59,723 nt of DNA from JACCTH01 sp050741915 (GCA_050741915.1 JBOGEX010000144.1:1-59723), one strand, 5' to 3'. Shown: positions 8,255 through 18,000, numbered from the stretch's first letter. Notes: generated by a model not told the origin, from the sequence alone. A program made the numbers and translations.

Positions 8255-9337
8255 CTAGACGAGGAGGTGGCGCTGGTTGGCGTAGATGTCCTCGAGAGAG
8301 AACGGCAGCGTTTGCTTCTGCTGGTCGAGCCCCTCGGCCACAGCAAGCAACAGATCCACCAACCCCCAGAAATCACCCAGATCGATCTCCTCCGGAGCCA
8401 GCCGAGCCTTCCGCGTCCCCGCCCGCACTGCAGCCATGTCGACCATGTTGTGGTGATTTGCCAATGGCAGGCACAAACCGGTGGCGTTGACTCCCAGGGC
8501 CGCCAACGCGGTCGCTTCACAACTTCCACCGGCCATGAGCTTACGTTGATGGTCGAGACCGGAACTTCGCAACAGAGTCGAAACTCGATTGGTGAGCTCG
8601 GCAGAGAAGATCGAGGCGGCATCGCCAACCCGGACCACTGGCCCCGCTCCCAAGGGTGCGTCGGCCGATGCGGGAGAGCATTCGATCGACAGGACTCTCG
8701 CTCCGTCCGGAATGGTTCCCAACTTGGCGGCGGCGACGGCGCCGACGAACCCAACTTCCTCGGCCCTGGTCAGGAGGACGGAAAAATGATGAAGGCCCCG
8801 AGCCGTGGCCGCATCGAGGGCGACGAGGCCGGCGGCCGCTCCGGCGAGGTCATCGCAGGCTCGCGCCGCCAGGCGTCCGTTGCGGAAGCCCAGTCGCCCC
8901 GGCGGAAAATGCCAGCGGGCGATGTCCCCGGAGGTGGCGCCGGTGACTGCGATCCGAGCGATTCCGGTGGCGGGATCAAAGTCGAGCACCCGACCCGGCA
9001 TCGTTCCGACCGATGTGGCCAATTCGATGCGAGCTCCATCGATGTACGAGGCCAGCACCCCTCCTCGGAGCTCGGCTTTTGCTTCTTTCGCCTCGGCCTC
9101 CAGCACGACCAGGGCGGGATGATCCATGTGCGCCATCGCCATCAGCGGCCGGCGACGGCTGCGCTGACGGCTTCGAACCAGAACGTTTCCGGCCTCATCG
9201 AGCGATGCTCGAAAACCCCGCCGATCAGCCCAGGCCAGCACCCAGGCCGTGACGGTCTGCTCGCGCCCCGACGCCGTCGGAAGATCGGTCAGGCTCGCCA
9301 ACCACCGCCGGTGAGTTGCCCGGGCAGATGGTCCCAT
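8255..9337 (-). CDS. M42/M28-like metallopeptidase family protein
   Basis: 360 residues with the layout of di-metal aminopeptidases: metal-binding His/Asp in MAHMDHP (about 70), the bridging Asp in ARACDDLAGAA, the catalytic Glu pair in TRAEEVGFVGA, a further metal ligand in LSIECSP and a C-terminal His in LANHHNMVD. Between them is a small beta insertion with GGVLASYIDGARIE, as in M42 glutamyl aminopeptidases. Substrate unknown. The start ATG at 9337 overlaps the sufC2 stop by one base (TAATG), and fumC follows 10 bases after its stop, so it belongs to the sufD-Rieske-sufC operon. Confidence 0.82.
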   Translation of the reverse strand: MGPSARATHRRWLASLTDLPTASGREQTVTAWVLAWADRRGFRASLDEAGNVLVRSRQRSRRRPLMAMAHMDHPALVVLEAEAKEAKAELRGGVLASYIDGARIELATSVGTMPGRVLDFDPATGIARIAVTGATSGDIARWHFPPGRLGFRNGRLAARACDDLAGAAAGLVALDAATARGLHHFSVLLTRAEEVGFVGAVAAAKLGTIPDGARVLSIECSPASADAPLGAGPVVRVGDAASIFSAELTNRVSTLLRSSGLDHQRKLMAGGSCEATALAALGVNATGLCLPLANHHNMVDMAAVRAGTRKARLAPEEIDLGDFWGLVDLLLAVAEGLDQQKQTLPFSLEDIYANQRHLLV

Positions 9338-10128
9338 TAGCGCTCGAAAGGGAGATCGCTGAATGGGTCGGGCTCCTGGGCAGTAGGTTCCTCCGGCACC
9401 CCCAGGCCGAACTCGGCCCGCAATCCCTCGTAGCCACCCTCCTCGAGAGTGTCGGCAAGCTCGGGGCCGCCCGAGGCAACGATTCGGCCGTCGATCATCA
9501 CATGAACTCGATCAGGAACAACAAAGCGGAGGATGCGGGAGTAGTGGGTGATCATCAAGACACCAACCTGCGGAGAGCGCATCGATTCGACAGCGGACGC
9601 GACTTCGCGCACCGCGTCGATGTCGAGGCCCGAGTCGACCTCGTCGAGCAACGCCAACTTGGGCGATAAAACTGCCATCTGAAAGATCTCGGAGCGCTTC
9701 TTCTCGCCACCCGAGAGATCGTCATTAACGGATCTATCAAGAAAGCGCGTCATCTCGAATCGCTCGGCGTTCTCTGCGATGCGATCGGTCGCGTCGGCGA
9801 TCCCGAGTTCATCGGCCGCCTCCAGCATGAAATCGCGCAGTCGCACACCGGGAACCTCAACCGGATACTGGAAGCACTGGATCAGGCCAAGGCGGGCTCG
9901 TTCATGAACCGGCAGTGCCAGCAACTCATTTCCTTCCAAGCGGGCGGAACCATTCACTTCGTAACCGCCCTTGCCGCTGAGCACGTGGCACAAAGTCGAC
10001 TTTCCCGAACCGTTGGGACCCATGACTGCGTGCATCTCGCCAAACGGGATGTCGAGGTCGATCCCGGTCAGGATCTTTCGTGGGCCAGCCGCGGCTTCCA
10101 ACCTGCTGAGTGCGAGCGCAGAAGTCAT
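9337..10128 (-). CDS. sufC: Fe-S cluster assembly ATPase SufC, copy 2
   Basis: Second SUF ATPase in the window, 263 residues from ATG at 10128. This start overlaps the Rieske gene stop by ATGA; the open frame upstream is antisense noise. Walker A GPNGSGKST, signature SGGEKKRSE, Walker B LALLDEVDSGLD and His in ITHYSRIL are intact. It carries an acidic C-terminal extension of about 20 residues (EEPTAQEPDPFSDLP). It lies in the order sufD-Rieske-sufC, the usual actinobacterial order, so this is probably the copy that works with SufB and SufD. Clearly diverged from the copy at 842-1606, so not a recent duplication. Confidence 0.93.
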   Translation of the reverse strand: MTSALALSRLEAAAGPRKILTGIDLDIPFGEMHAVMGPNGSGKSTLCHVLSGKGGYEVNGSARLEGNELLALPVHERARLGLIQCFQYPVEVPGVRLRDFMLEAADELGIADATDRIAENAERFEMTRFLDRSVNDDLSGGEKKRSEIFQMAVLSPKLALLDEVDSGLDIDAVREVASAVESMRSPQVGVLMITHYSRILRFVVPDRVHVMIDGRIVASGGPELADTLEEGGYEGLRAEFGLGVPEEPTAQEPDPFSDLPFER

Positions 10129-10436
10129 TCGTCCACCGCCAGGAACACCTCGCCACCCTCGGTCCACACTCGATAGACGGGTACCGGTTTCGTGGCCGGG
10201 AGCGAGCGCGGTTCGCCGGTCGACAAATCGAACGCTGAGCCGTGGCGCGGACATTCCACCTCCATGTCGAAGACCTCGCCCTCCGACAGCGACGCCTCGG
10301 CGTGGCTGCAACGATCGCCGAGGGCAAACAGGACCCCGTCGACGAGAAAGATCGCCACCTGGTGATCGTTGATTTCGACTCGCAGACCAACGCCTTCCTC
10401 CAAGTCCGAGAAGCTGGCGACTCTTTCGGCGCTCAC
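10125..10436 (-). CDS. Rieske-type [2Fe-2S] ferredoxin of the Suf operon
   Basis: 103 residues, a single soluble Rieske domain. Cluster ligands are Cys-x-His in DRCSHAEA and Cys-x2-His in VECPRHGSAFD, the standard CxH...CxxH pair. Start is GTG at 10436, overlapping the sufD stop by GTGA, and its own stop overlaps the sufC2 start by ATGA. Non-haem ferredoxins of this type (NirD/HcaC-like) are known between sufD and sufC in many actinobacteria. A role as electron donor in cluster assembly is inference. Confidence 0.9.
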   Translation of the reverse strand: MSAERVASFSDLEEGVGLRVEINDHQVAIFLVDGVLFALGDRCSHAEASLSEGEVFDMEVECPRHGSAFDLSTGEPRSLPATKPVPVYRVWTEGGEVFLAVDE

Positions 10437-11662
10437 AACTCCTCCTCGACAAGAAGTCCCTGCCCACGAATGAATCTTCTCTCGAGAATGTCGGCGAGAG
10501 CTTTCTCCATGCCCGCCACGGGAAGCCGATCGAGCACCTCCTGGAAGAAACCGCGCACGAGTATCCGCTCGGCCCGTTCGGGCGAGATCCCACGACTTCC
10601 TAGGTAGTAGAGGTGCTCCTCCTCCAGAGGACCCACCGACGATCCATGGCCGCAGATGACGTCGTCGCAGAGGATTTCCAAGTTCGGTATCGAGTTGGCT
10701 TTGGCATCGGCGCTCAGAACCAGGTTGCGGTTGGTCTCGAAAGCAGAAGCGCCAATAGCCGGCTTCTCGATTCGCACCAGACCCGAGAACACCGACTGCG
10801 AAGAGTCCTCGACCGCCCCTTTGAGGAGAACGTTGGAAGTGGTCTTGGGACCACGATGGTTCAGGACCATCCGATAGTCGAGCACCTGCTCCCGGTACCC
10901 GAAAAAAACCCCGACTATGTCTGCTGACGAGCCCTGGCCGTCGAGATCTATTGCCATGTCGAGACGGGCCAGGTCGCCACCGAGCCCGACTTCACCCAGG
11001 CGCAGCGTGGCATCTCGACCCAAACGGGCCCTCAGTTGAACAACATTGGTCGAATCGAGGGCCATCTCCTGGAGCGCCAGGAGGCGAAGGCGCCCACTCT
11101 GGGCGATGTCAATCTCCACCTGCGGCACCGATATCGCCTGGGCTCCCTCGCGGGACCGGTAGGCAACGATCACCTCGGCCTCGGCATCCTCGCCTATCTC
11201 GATGGTGACGTGAGGAAACGAGATCGTGTGCTTCACTGTGGTCTGCAGCTCGATCAATACCGGTGCGGTCGTGGATTTGCCCCGGGGAACCGACACCGAA
11301 ACACCAGCATCGACAAAGGCGCGATGAGCGGCCGCCAGCTTGTCCGTCCCCGGCGGCACCAGGTCGAGGAGCTTGGTTGAGTGAGTGCCGAATCCGTCTC
11401 CACTGCTCTCCACCACTCTTCCGTCCACGATTACGAGATGCTGGGAGGGGGCCAACGCGGCCAGGATCTCGTCAACCGGCATCGGATCCCCGGGTTCGGA
11501 AACCAGGGAGACCGACTCGAGATCGATGGTCCTATCGACATAACGCCACGATTCGTCGGTCGGGCCGGGAACCGGGAGTCCTTCGAACTCACGGAAGGCC
11601 TCCTGGCGTCCGGGTGAGGACGCGTCTAAGACTTGGAGCGAATCAAGGGTGAGTTCTGCCAC
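10433..11662 (-). CDS. sufD: Fe-S cluster assembly scaffold subunit SufD
   Basis: 409 residues, right for SufD, the partner of SufB in the SufBC2D scaffold. The C-terminal beta-helix family signature is visible: SDAKANSIPNLEILCDDVICGHGSSVGPLEEEHLYYLGSRG, of which the DDVICGHGSS part with its Cys and His is the conserved core that faces SufB. Start is GTG at 11662 (MAELTLDSL). First gene of the set sufD-Rieske-sufC2-peptidase-fumC. sufB is about 3.4 kb upstream on the same strand but separated by unrelated genes, so the usual sufBD linkage has been broken. Confidence 0.94.
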   Translation of the reverse strand: MAELTLDSLQVLDASSPGRQEAFREFEGLPVPGPTDESWRYVDRTIDLESVSLVSEPGDPMPVDEILAALAPSQHLVIVDGRVVESSGDGFGTHSTKLLDLVPPGTDKLAAAHRAFVDAGVSVSVPRGKSTTAPVLIELQTTVKHTISFPHVTIEIGEDAEAEVIVAYRSREGAQAISVPQVEIDIAQSGRLRLLALQEMALDSTNVVQLRARLGRDATLRLGEVGLGGDLARLDMAIDLDGQGSSADIVGVFFGYREQVLDYRMVLNHRGPKTTSNVLLKGAVEDSSQSVFSGLVRIEKPAIGASAFETNRNLVLSADAKANSIPNLEILCDDVICGHGSSVGPLEEEHLYYLGSRGISPERAERILVRGFFQEVLDRLPVAGMEKALADILERRFIRGQGLLVEEEL

Positions 11663-11728
11663 GAACTCTGAGGATGGTAACGGAGCGAAACCTAATGCTA
11701 TGTGCTGCGGATTCCGCCGAAAACTGCA

Positions 11729-12373
11729 TTACGTTTCGAGGAGTTCCCTCGCCCGGCGGAATATGTCGTCGAGCATCTCCTCCCTCAAGCGTCCGGTGAA
11801 TGTGTTTTGTTGCGAAGGGTGATAGCTGGCGATCAACCACGGGGCCGGCTCGAGCTTGGTTTCGACGCCATGTGCGAACTTCGCCTTGACAGATCCCCAC
11901 CCGAGAGTCGGAGCCACCTGCTTTACCTGGCCAAAGGCAATGCTACCCAAGGCGACGATGACCCGAGGCTTGGCAAAGTCGGGCAGCAACCAGCGCCGGC
12001 AAGTCTCGATCTCGAGCGTCGTCGGACGATTGGCTGGCGGGGCACAACGGACCACGGCGGTGATCAGACAGTCCCGGAGCTGCAAACCATCATCGCGATT
12101 GACCGAGGTCGGTTGATTAGCAAAGCCGGTATTGAACAAGGCCCGAAACAACCAATCACCGGAACGGTCGCCTGTGAACACACGCCCGGTCCGGTTGCCG
12201 CCGTGAGCTGCGGGAGCGAGCCCAACGATGATCAAACGCCCATCGGGATCGCCAAAGGCCGGAACCGGCCGAGCCCAATACTCCTCGTCGCGGAATGCAG
12301 CCCGTTTCTCCCGTCCGATCCGTTCTCGCCACTCGACGAGTCGCGGACAGAGCCGGCAGTCGATCAGCCTCAG
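11729..12373 (-). CDS. Uracil-DNA glycosylase, family 5 (UdgB-like), probable CTG start
   Basis: Removes uracil and related damaged bases from DNA. Motif A reads GLAPAAHGGNRTGRVFTGD and motif B SYHPSQQNTFTGRL, the pattern of family 5. Four Cys fit the 4Fe-4S cluster: two in DCRLCPRL, then RCAPP and ETCRRW. The homologous region runs upstream of the TTG at 12235 (MIIVG is internal), through WRERIGREKRAAFRDEEYW. In the open frame from 12403 there is no ATG, GTG or TTG before the conserved Cys motif; the best start is CTG at 12373, which overlaps the upstream TGA as CTGA. 214 residues from there. Coupled to the DUF4015-type gene. Confidence 0.87.
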   Translation of the reverse strand: MRLIDCRLCPRLVEWRERIGREKRAAFRDEEYWARPVPAFGDPDGRLIIVGLAPAAHGGNRTGRVFTGDRSGDWLFRALFNTGFANQPTSVNRDDGLQLRDCLITAVVRCAPPANRPTTLEIETCRRWLLPDFAKPRVIVALGSIAFGQVKQVAPTLGWGSVKAKFAHGVETKLEPAPWLIASYHPSQQNTFTGRLREEMLDDIFRRARELLET

Positions 12374-13833
12374 GGATTCGACCGTAAAGCTCCCACGCTC
12401 ACTTCACTCGTGGCATTCCACAGCATCCAGCCCAACCCTCGCTCCTCTGCTTCTTCGATCTGGGCGCGGACCTGCTCTTCGTTGTAGGAGAAATCCTGTA
12501 GCCAGGGCCTGACCACGATCTCGCGCGCTAGCCGGGTTAGGGCGTCGTCGAGCGCTTCGGCCACCAACGGGCCGGGATGATCAGACGGGACCTGATACCC
12601 GTACCACCCCGAGGTGTAGTGACTCGGGTAGAGCATGGGGGAAGCGACATCGACCACTTTCGTCAACTCCTCCCACTGTTGACCAATCCCCCCATCGTCG
12701 ACCGCCGAGGTGATAAAGCCAAAGATGTCGGCGCCGACGGCGCACCCTAGGGGATGGAGGGCGGCGACGGCCGTCCCGAGGAAGTCTCTGACGGTCACCA
12801 CTCGAACCTCCGAACTGATTCCCCCATCAAAGCGGGCACCCTCTCGACGGCTATCGGGAAAACGCACATAGTCGAACTGGATCTCGTCCACCCCGAGCTC
12901 GCACGCCTCAGTGGCAAGCTCGAGTGCATATCCCTGGGCGCCGGGATCGGTCGGGTCGAGGAAATATTGACCGTTCGCCTCGTAGGGTGCATTGAGGGCC
13001 GTATCCCAGACGGCCCAGTCCGGTGCCCCGACCGCAGCGATCGGATCCTGAAAGGCAACGATGCGACCGATCACATAGGCGTTCGCCTGGTGAGCGCTGC
13101 CGACCAGGTCGGCAAGGTCGTATCGCACGTCGACGGCACCAATCGTCCGGGCGGTTTCATTGGCGGAATCGAAGAACACCGCTCCGGACTCGTCTTTCAA
13201 ATCGATCATCACAGCGTTGAGCTCGGTTCGCTCGACCATCCTCAGAAACGAGGACCAGCTCTTCTCCGCCGCCTCTCCGCCGATGTGGACAGCCTTGAGC
13301 ATTTCGGGAGCAATCTCGAATCGTTCCTGTCCACTTTGGCCGTCCCAATCAAAGGCCGAGCCTTCCCAAGCCGGGCGCCATACCTGCACCGTCCCCGGCT
13401 CGGCATTCCGCACGGCGAACCGGCCTTCGGCGTCGGACACCGCGGTTTGCGAGCCGGTCGTTACATAAGCTCCCTCGAGAGGCTGGTTCTCGGCATCAAC
13501 GATCTGACCGCGTAGAAACGACGCCCGCAGCACGGCTTCGACTTCGGTCGTCGGGGGTGAGAGGAGTGGAAGGTTGGTCCCTTGAAAGCCGGCGGCGGTG
13601 ACCGACAAGCCCAGAAGACCCCTCTCCCACTGCAGCCTGGCGTGACCCTCGCCGTCGGTCTCTGCCAGAACCCGGCCCTGCCAACCGATCTTGGCGGCGG
13701 GGATAGGTTGACCGAGATCGTCAATGACGACCACGGAGAATGGTTGGCTCCGCCCCTGAATCGTCCACACCGCCCAGGCAGCCCAAACGACGGAAATGCC
13801 GATCAGAAGGCGAAGAACTAGCGAACGCGACAC
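12370..13833 (-). CDS. Secreted DUF4015-type putative glycoside hydrolase
   Basis: 487 residues. The N-terminal hydrophobic segment (about 6-25) is a signal or anchor. Then come two beta-sandwich-like repeats of the carboxypeptidase regulatory type (IPAAKIGWQGRVLAETDGEG; then ENQPLEGAYVTTGSQTAVSD, each with a following GRF/GHA turn). From about 175 on lies a TIM-barrel-like domain: LNAVMIDLKDESGAV, AYVIGRIVAFQDP, DEIQFDYVRFPD, VGADIFGF and ASPMLYPSHY, the signature of DUF4015 (PF13200). Asp in FDYVRFPD and Glu/Asp of VGADIFG could be catalytic, as in alpha-amylase-like barrels. Substrate unknown. Its stop overlaps the start of the UDG gene. Confidence 0.8.
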   Translation of the reverse strand: MSRSLVLRLLIGISVVWAAWAVWTIQGRSQPFSVVVIDDLGQPIPAAKIGWQGRVLAETDGEGHARLQWERGLLGLSVTAAGFQGTNLPLLSPPTTEVEAVLRASFLRGQIVDAENQPLEGAYVTTGSQTAVSDAEGRFAVRNAEPGTVQVWRPAWEGSAFDWDGQSGQERFEIAPEMLKAVHIGGEAAEKSWSSFLRMVERTELNAVMIDLKDESGAVFFDSANETARTIGAVDVRYDLADLVGSAHQANAYVIGRIVAFQDPIAAVGAPDWAVWDTALNAPYEANGQYFLDPTDPGAQGYALELATEACELGVDEIQFDYVRFPDSRREGARFDGGISSEVRVVTVRDFLGTAVAALHPLGCAVGADIFGFITSAVDDGGIGQQWEELTKVVDVASPMLYPSHYTSGWYGYQVPSDHPGPLVAEALDDALTRLAREIVVRPWLQDFSYNEEQVRAQIEEAEERGLGWMLWNATSEVSVGALRSNP

Positions 13834-13881
13834 GGGTTGCAGGCTACCGAACCACTGCTGTTCAGGCCCCTTGTCATCGCT

Positions 13882-13920
13882 AGTTGACAGATGCTAAAGC
13901 GGCCAAGTAGAGTGTCAACT
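13882..13920 (+). promoter_or_regulatory. Candidate promoter with inverted-repeat operator
   Basis: AGTTGACA (13882-13889) and its exact reverse complement TGTCAACT (13913-13920) lie 31 bases apart, about three helical turns. TTGACA at 13884 with TAGAGT at 13908 (18-base spacer) gives a plausible promoter ending just before the ATG at 13925. An autoregulatory site for the HTH gene is inferred. Confidence 0.45.
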
Positions 13921-13924
13921 TAAG

Positions 13925-14149
13925 ATGACAAAGGACGACGAGATGGAGATCGCCGGGGTACTAACGGCTGTCGGCGGAACCGACCCCGCCGAGGGCCTGC
14001 GGGCAGTAAGAGTGCTGCGCAGAATCGCGGAGCGACTTGAAACCGACAACGTCGCTCGGGCTCGACGAAGCGGCTGGACCTGGGAAGAAGTCGGCGACGC
14101 TCTCGGGGTAACTCGCCAGGCAGCTCACAAAAAGCATGGTCGGAGCTGA
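13925..14149 (+). CDS. Small helix-turn-helix protein paired with Clp-N protein
   Basis: 74 residues. The N-terminal helical part (LRAVRVLRRIAERLETDNVA) is followed by WTWEEVGDALGVTRQAAHKK, a helix-turn-helix as in sigma-region-4-like or MarR-like small regulators. Such a gene before a Clp repeat gene is a common actinobacterial arrangement. Starts with ATG at 13925 only a few bases after a promoter-like sequence, so the mRNA may be nearly leaderless. The next gene begins either inside its end (ATG 14136) or one base after its stop (ATG 14151). DNA targets are unknown; the palindrome just upstream is the obvious candidate. Confidence 0.82.
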   Translation: MTKDDEMEIAGVLTAVGGTDPAEGLRAVRVLRRIAERLETDNVARARRSGWTWEEVGDALGVTRQAAHKKHGRS

Positions 14150-14150
14150 G

Positions 14151-14669
14151 ATGTCTCATCGATCGCCCGACGCCCGCGCCGAGGTGCTGGCGGCGGCGCG
14201 AATGAGCGCCCGCCGGAGAGGCGACTCGCGTGTCGGAACCGACCATTTGCTCATCGGTGTGGTATCCGCCGGAAACGATATTGCTCAGGCCGCCGGTCTC
14301 TCGGTTGAGCGTCTTCACGAAGCTCTTGATCGGCTCGATGGATCGGCGCTCGGTGCTTTTGGCATCGATGCGGCTCCGGAGACTCTGACGTCTCCGTCCC
14401 AGATTGAGCGATGTCGTCCCACCCACAAGCGCCTTCATCGAGCAATCCTCAATCGGCATCTCCCCCTGAGCGCGGGAGCGAAACGAAGCCTCGAAAAAAG
14501 CGCCCGGCTGGCCTTGGATCATCATCAGCGTCACATCAGTACCAACCACCTGCTCGCCGCGCTCTCGACCGGCGGTCATAACGACCCGGCGGTGCATCTC
14601 CTCCGCAGCTTCGAGATTGACCCGGCCGATCTCGAGTCAGCGGTCCGAGCGACGCTGAACGGCCTTTGA
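14151..14669 (+). CDS. Clp N-terminal (Clp-R) domain protein
   Basis: About 172 residues made of two Clp-N repeats, the four-helix substrate/adaptor-binding module of ClpA/ClpB/ClpC. Typical repeat motifs are EVLAAARMSARRRGDSRVGTDHLLIGV and LEKSARLALDHHQRHISTNHLLAAL. No AAA+ domain follows, so it cannot unfold proteins alone; it may bind substrates or compete with ClpC. ATG 14151 sits one base after the stop of the HTH gene, with GGAG six bases ahead; ATG 14136 is an alternative. Two-gene operon with the HTH protein. Confidence 0.85.
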   Translation: MSHRSPDARAEVLAAARMSARRRGDSRVGTDHLLIGVVSAGNDIAQAAGLSVERLHEALDRLDGSALGAFGIDAAPETLTSPSQIERCRPTHKRLHRAILNRHLPLSAGAKRSLEKSARLALDHHQRHISTNHLLAALSTGGHNDPAVHLLRSFEIDPADLESAVRATLNGL

Positions 14670-14673
14670 GCGA

Positions 14674-14946
14674 TCAGACAGTCGAGCGACTGACGACGTA
14701 GCCGAGCACGAAACCACCGGCCGCGGCGTAGATGGCGGAAAAGCCTTCTCCAACCGAGAACCCAGGGGTAGCGCCGGCGATCCGTGCGATCGAGGCGGCG
14801 GCGATGCCACCGATGATTCCGAGCAAGATCGCCCCGAAGAGCCGGTGCTTCGATCCAAAGAAACCGCCCAGCAGACCGAAGACTCCTCCGATCAGACCTA
14901 CCGCGATCAAAGCCGAAACAACTTCGGCCGGCATCACCGACGTCAT
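14674..14946 (-). CDS. Small three-helix membrane protein
   Basis: 90 residues with three glycine-rich hydrophobic segments (about 8-30, 36-58, 68-86), the shape of the GlsB/YeaQ/YmgE transglycosylase-associated family, although the identity is not certain. Convergent with the Clp-N gene (5 bases apart). The ATG at 14946 lies about 50 bases from the C-rich repeat at the sufB end. Function unknown. Confidence 0.6.
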   Translation of the reverse strand: MTSVMPAEVVSALIAVGLIGGVFGLLGGFFGSKHRLFGAILLGIIGGIAAASIARIAGATPGFSVGEGFSAIYAAAGGFVLGYVVSRSTV

Positions 14947-14995
14947 CGACCGATCACTTTAGGAGCGGAGGTGCCGACCGAAAGGGAGCGTTCCG

Positions 14996-15042
14996 TCTCT
15001 CCCCCTGAAGGGGGGAGTACCGGCGCAGCCGGGGAGGGGGGC
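14996..15042. repeat. C-rich double-hairpin repeat, reverse orientation
   Basis: Reverse-strand copy of the unit at 4136: CTCTCCCCCTGAAGGGGGGAG, then TACCGGC..GCCGGGGAGGGGGG. It abuts the sufB stop codon and is a likely terminator for sufB. Confidence 0.65.
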
Positions 15043-18000
15043 TAGCCGACGGCGCCGGCGGCAACCATGTTGAGCTCGATGAGCCGGTTCATCTCCACCG
15101 CGTACTCCATGGGAAGCTCGCGCACGATCGGCTCGATGAAGCCGGCGACGATCATCGATGTCGCCTGCTCCTCGGTCAACCCTCGACTCATCAAGTAAAA
15201 AAGCTGCTCCTGGCCAACCTTGGAAACCGTGGCCTCATGGCCGATCTCGGCATCGTTCTCCTCGATCTCCATGTAGGGATATGTGTCTGAGCGAGACTTC
15301 TCGTCGAGGATCAACGCATCGCAGCGGACGAAGCTCTTTGAGTTCTCCGCCCCGGGCTCGACCCTCACCAAACCGCGGTAACCCGCCCGTCCCCCGTTCT
15401 TCGAGATCGACTTGGAGATGATCGTCGAGGTGGTGTTGGGTGCGGCATGGACCATCTTCGCCCCGGCGTCCTGATGTTGCCCTTCGCTGGCGAAAGCGAT
15501 TGAGAGGACCTCACCATGCGCCCCCGGCTCCATCAACCACACCGCCGGGTACTTCATGGTGAGCCTCGAGTTGTGAACGATGAACCCCTCGGCGAGGAAA
15601 TTCCCAGTCCCCTCGACTTCAATGTCCCAGGTGGGAACCGACTCGATCGGCTCTGTCACCGAAACTGGATGAACCGCAACGGACTCGGGAAGAACGATGT
15701 TGGAACGTCCGATCGTCCGGAAGTGCCGATTCTTTGGTGTCGGCTGATTTTCAACAGCTTCACGCAAGCCGGGACTGATGCACTCGAGGAGCCGACTATC
15801 GGCGGGAAACTCGATTCGATGAGTGCCTCTGCTGACTGACGGATAACCAAGGATTGTCACCGGCCTGGTCGTTGATGATTCGGTGTACAAGCGACAGATG
15901 ATGCCGAGCGAAGTGAGAACTTGGGCCACACCCTCCAAGAGGGCGCGGTTTGCTGACTTGATCGACAGACCTCTGCGACCGGCGGGCGCGCACCCATCGG
16001 AGTCGAGTAGTCCCGCCACAAACGACAGTCGCTGAGACTCAGGTAGGTCCAGGACCCAATCGGGAACGGATTTTCGCAACGCACCGGTTACGAATCCGTT
16101 GCTTTCAAAGAACTCAGCGAGGGCTACCGAATTCCAGGTAGTCGTGATCCCGTCTCGTCGTTGTCGCGATCGCACGCCCGGCGCAAGATCCGACATAACC
16201 TTGGTCAATCGCGCATTGGCGCGATCTCGTTGCGGAACCGAGAAGACGACTTTCGCCCACCGCTTCCCGCCATTGAGGGCAGGTTGCGAGTCGATTGACC
16301 CATCTCCGAGGAAAAGCCCAAACAGCCACATGAGATCGTCGTTGGTTTCGTCCGGAATTGCCAGACGTTCGGGCCGCGATCTGGTCGCCACAAGCCCGCT
16401 TCGGAATTGGTTGGCGGTGACAAAGGTCGTCTGGTCAGAACCCCTCTCAAGCTTGTGGCTAACCCCATAAGAGAGCGACTCTGTGGGAACGATGACCCGT
16501 TCTAAGTTGTCGGCTCTCACAAAGGCCAGTTGGTAGCGGCCGCTCTTCTTGGCCCGCGATGGGTCGTAACCAAATGAGAGAAATGGATGATTGTCAGTGA
16601 CCCGCAGCCTTCGCTCGCCAACACGCACTTCGCGAACCGCCTGCATGCCCGAGAACTTCTTGGCTAACACTTTTCGCCAAACCAGCTCCCTCGCATCCGG
16701 ATCAAATGAGGCAATTTCCTCGCCAGGCTGGAGAAGCTCGATCGGCTTCAAGCCCGTCCGGGTCGTTACTCGCGATCCCTCAGCCAGGCAGCCGATATTG
16801 CCGTCGATCCATTCCATGGTGGCGTCGGCGTAGGCCGCGGCTCGCTTGGTGACAAGGTTGTAAACATTGTTGGACCAGTTCTGAATGGTGGTGTATCGAC
16901 AACGTCCGCCCCTCTTGACGACGATCTCCACGACGGCCGAGTGCAGTGAGTCGGTGGTGTACACGGGAGCGCTACAGCCTTCGATGTAATGACAGAAGGC
17001 GCCTTCATCGACGATGATCAACGTACGCTCGAACTGACCCATGTTCTCGGAGTTGATCCGGAAGTAAGCCTGCAACGGCTGATCGACGTGGACCCCGGGC
17101 GGCACATAGATAAACGACCCGCCGCTCCATACCGCCGAGTTGAGGGCGGCGAACTTGTTGTCGTTGGCGGGGATGATGGTGCCGAAGTACTGCTCGACGA
17201 TGTCGGGGTACTCGCGCAGAGCCGTGTCCATGTCGCAGAACAAGACGCCCATAGCCTCGAGGTCCTCGCGGTTGCGGTGATAGACGACCTCTGAGTTGTG
17301 GACGATGACGCCCTCGGCCACGAAGTTGTGGGGTCCGTCGATCTCGATGTCGAAGACCGGGGCGATGTCGGCGGGGTCGACCGAGATGATCGGGGCGTAG
17401 TCGACCCGACCGTCGGGGGCTGTGATTCCCGTCAGTTCGGCCAGTTCGGACACGTCGGCGGTGAGCGGTCCGCTCAGACCGAGATGACCTGATCCGTCGA
17501 GAAGACCGCGTAAGAACGCGGCCCGTTCGGTCAAAGGCAAGCCGAAAACCCAGGCCGGAACCCGGCGCACGTCGGGATCGCCCACCAGGCCGTTGCGCTG
17601 GAACCAGCGAATAAGAGGCTTGTGGTCGGTTTTGACGGCTCCCCCACCGACTTCGGTCCCAACTCCGAAGAGCGAGCCGATGGTGCCGTGGAGGACAGCG
17701 GCGGTATCGCCGTCCGCCACCAGGGTGAGCAGCCCGGAATCGGCATCGACGGTCGCTCCGCCAACCGAATAACCGAAGAGCCAGGCGAGCTTCGGCGAGG
17801 TCTGCGCCGGAAAAGCCTCGGGCGTTCCCTTGGGGCGCTCAGCGGTGTAGTTGCGACCCGCATCGGGCAGAGCCAGGGCCACCGCCACCTCATCGCCTGG
17901 ACTGAGCTTCTCGACCTCGACGAAGCCATCGCGGGTCAGGATCGGATGGTTGTCGGTGGCGTACAGAACCCGTCCCCCGTCGACTTCGACCCGGAAGGTT

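Noticed and set aside
8245..8754. Long N-terminal extension of fumarase
   Set aside because: Antisense to the peptidase gene, and the normal FumC start is at 8244.
7150..9340. Long + strand open frames opposite fumC and the peptidase (446 and 357 codons)
   Set aside because: Low-complexity, Arg/Gly-rich shadows of high-GC genes with no domain; the - strand frames carry clear enzymes.
10129..10593. Extra N-terminal domain on SufC copy 2
   Set aside because: That stretch is the Rieske gene and sufD 3' end read in another frame; ATG 10128 gives the normal SufC.
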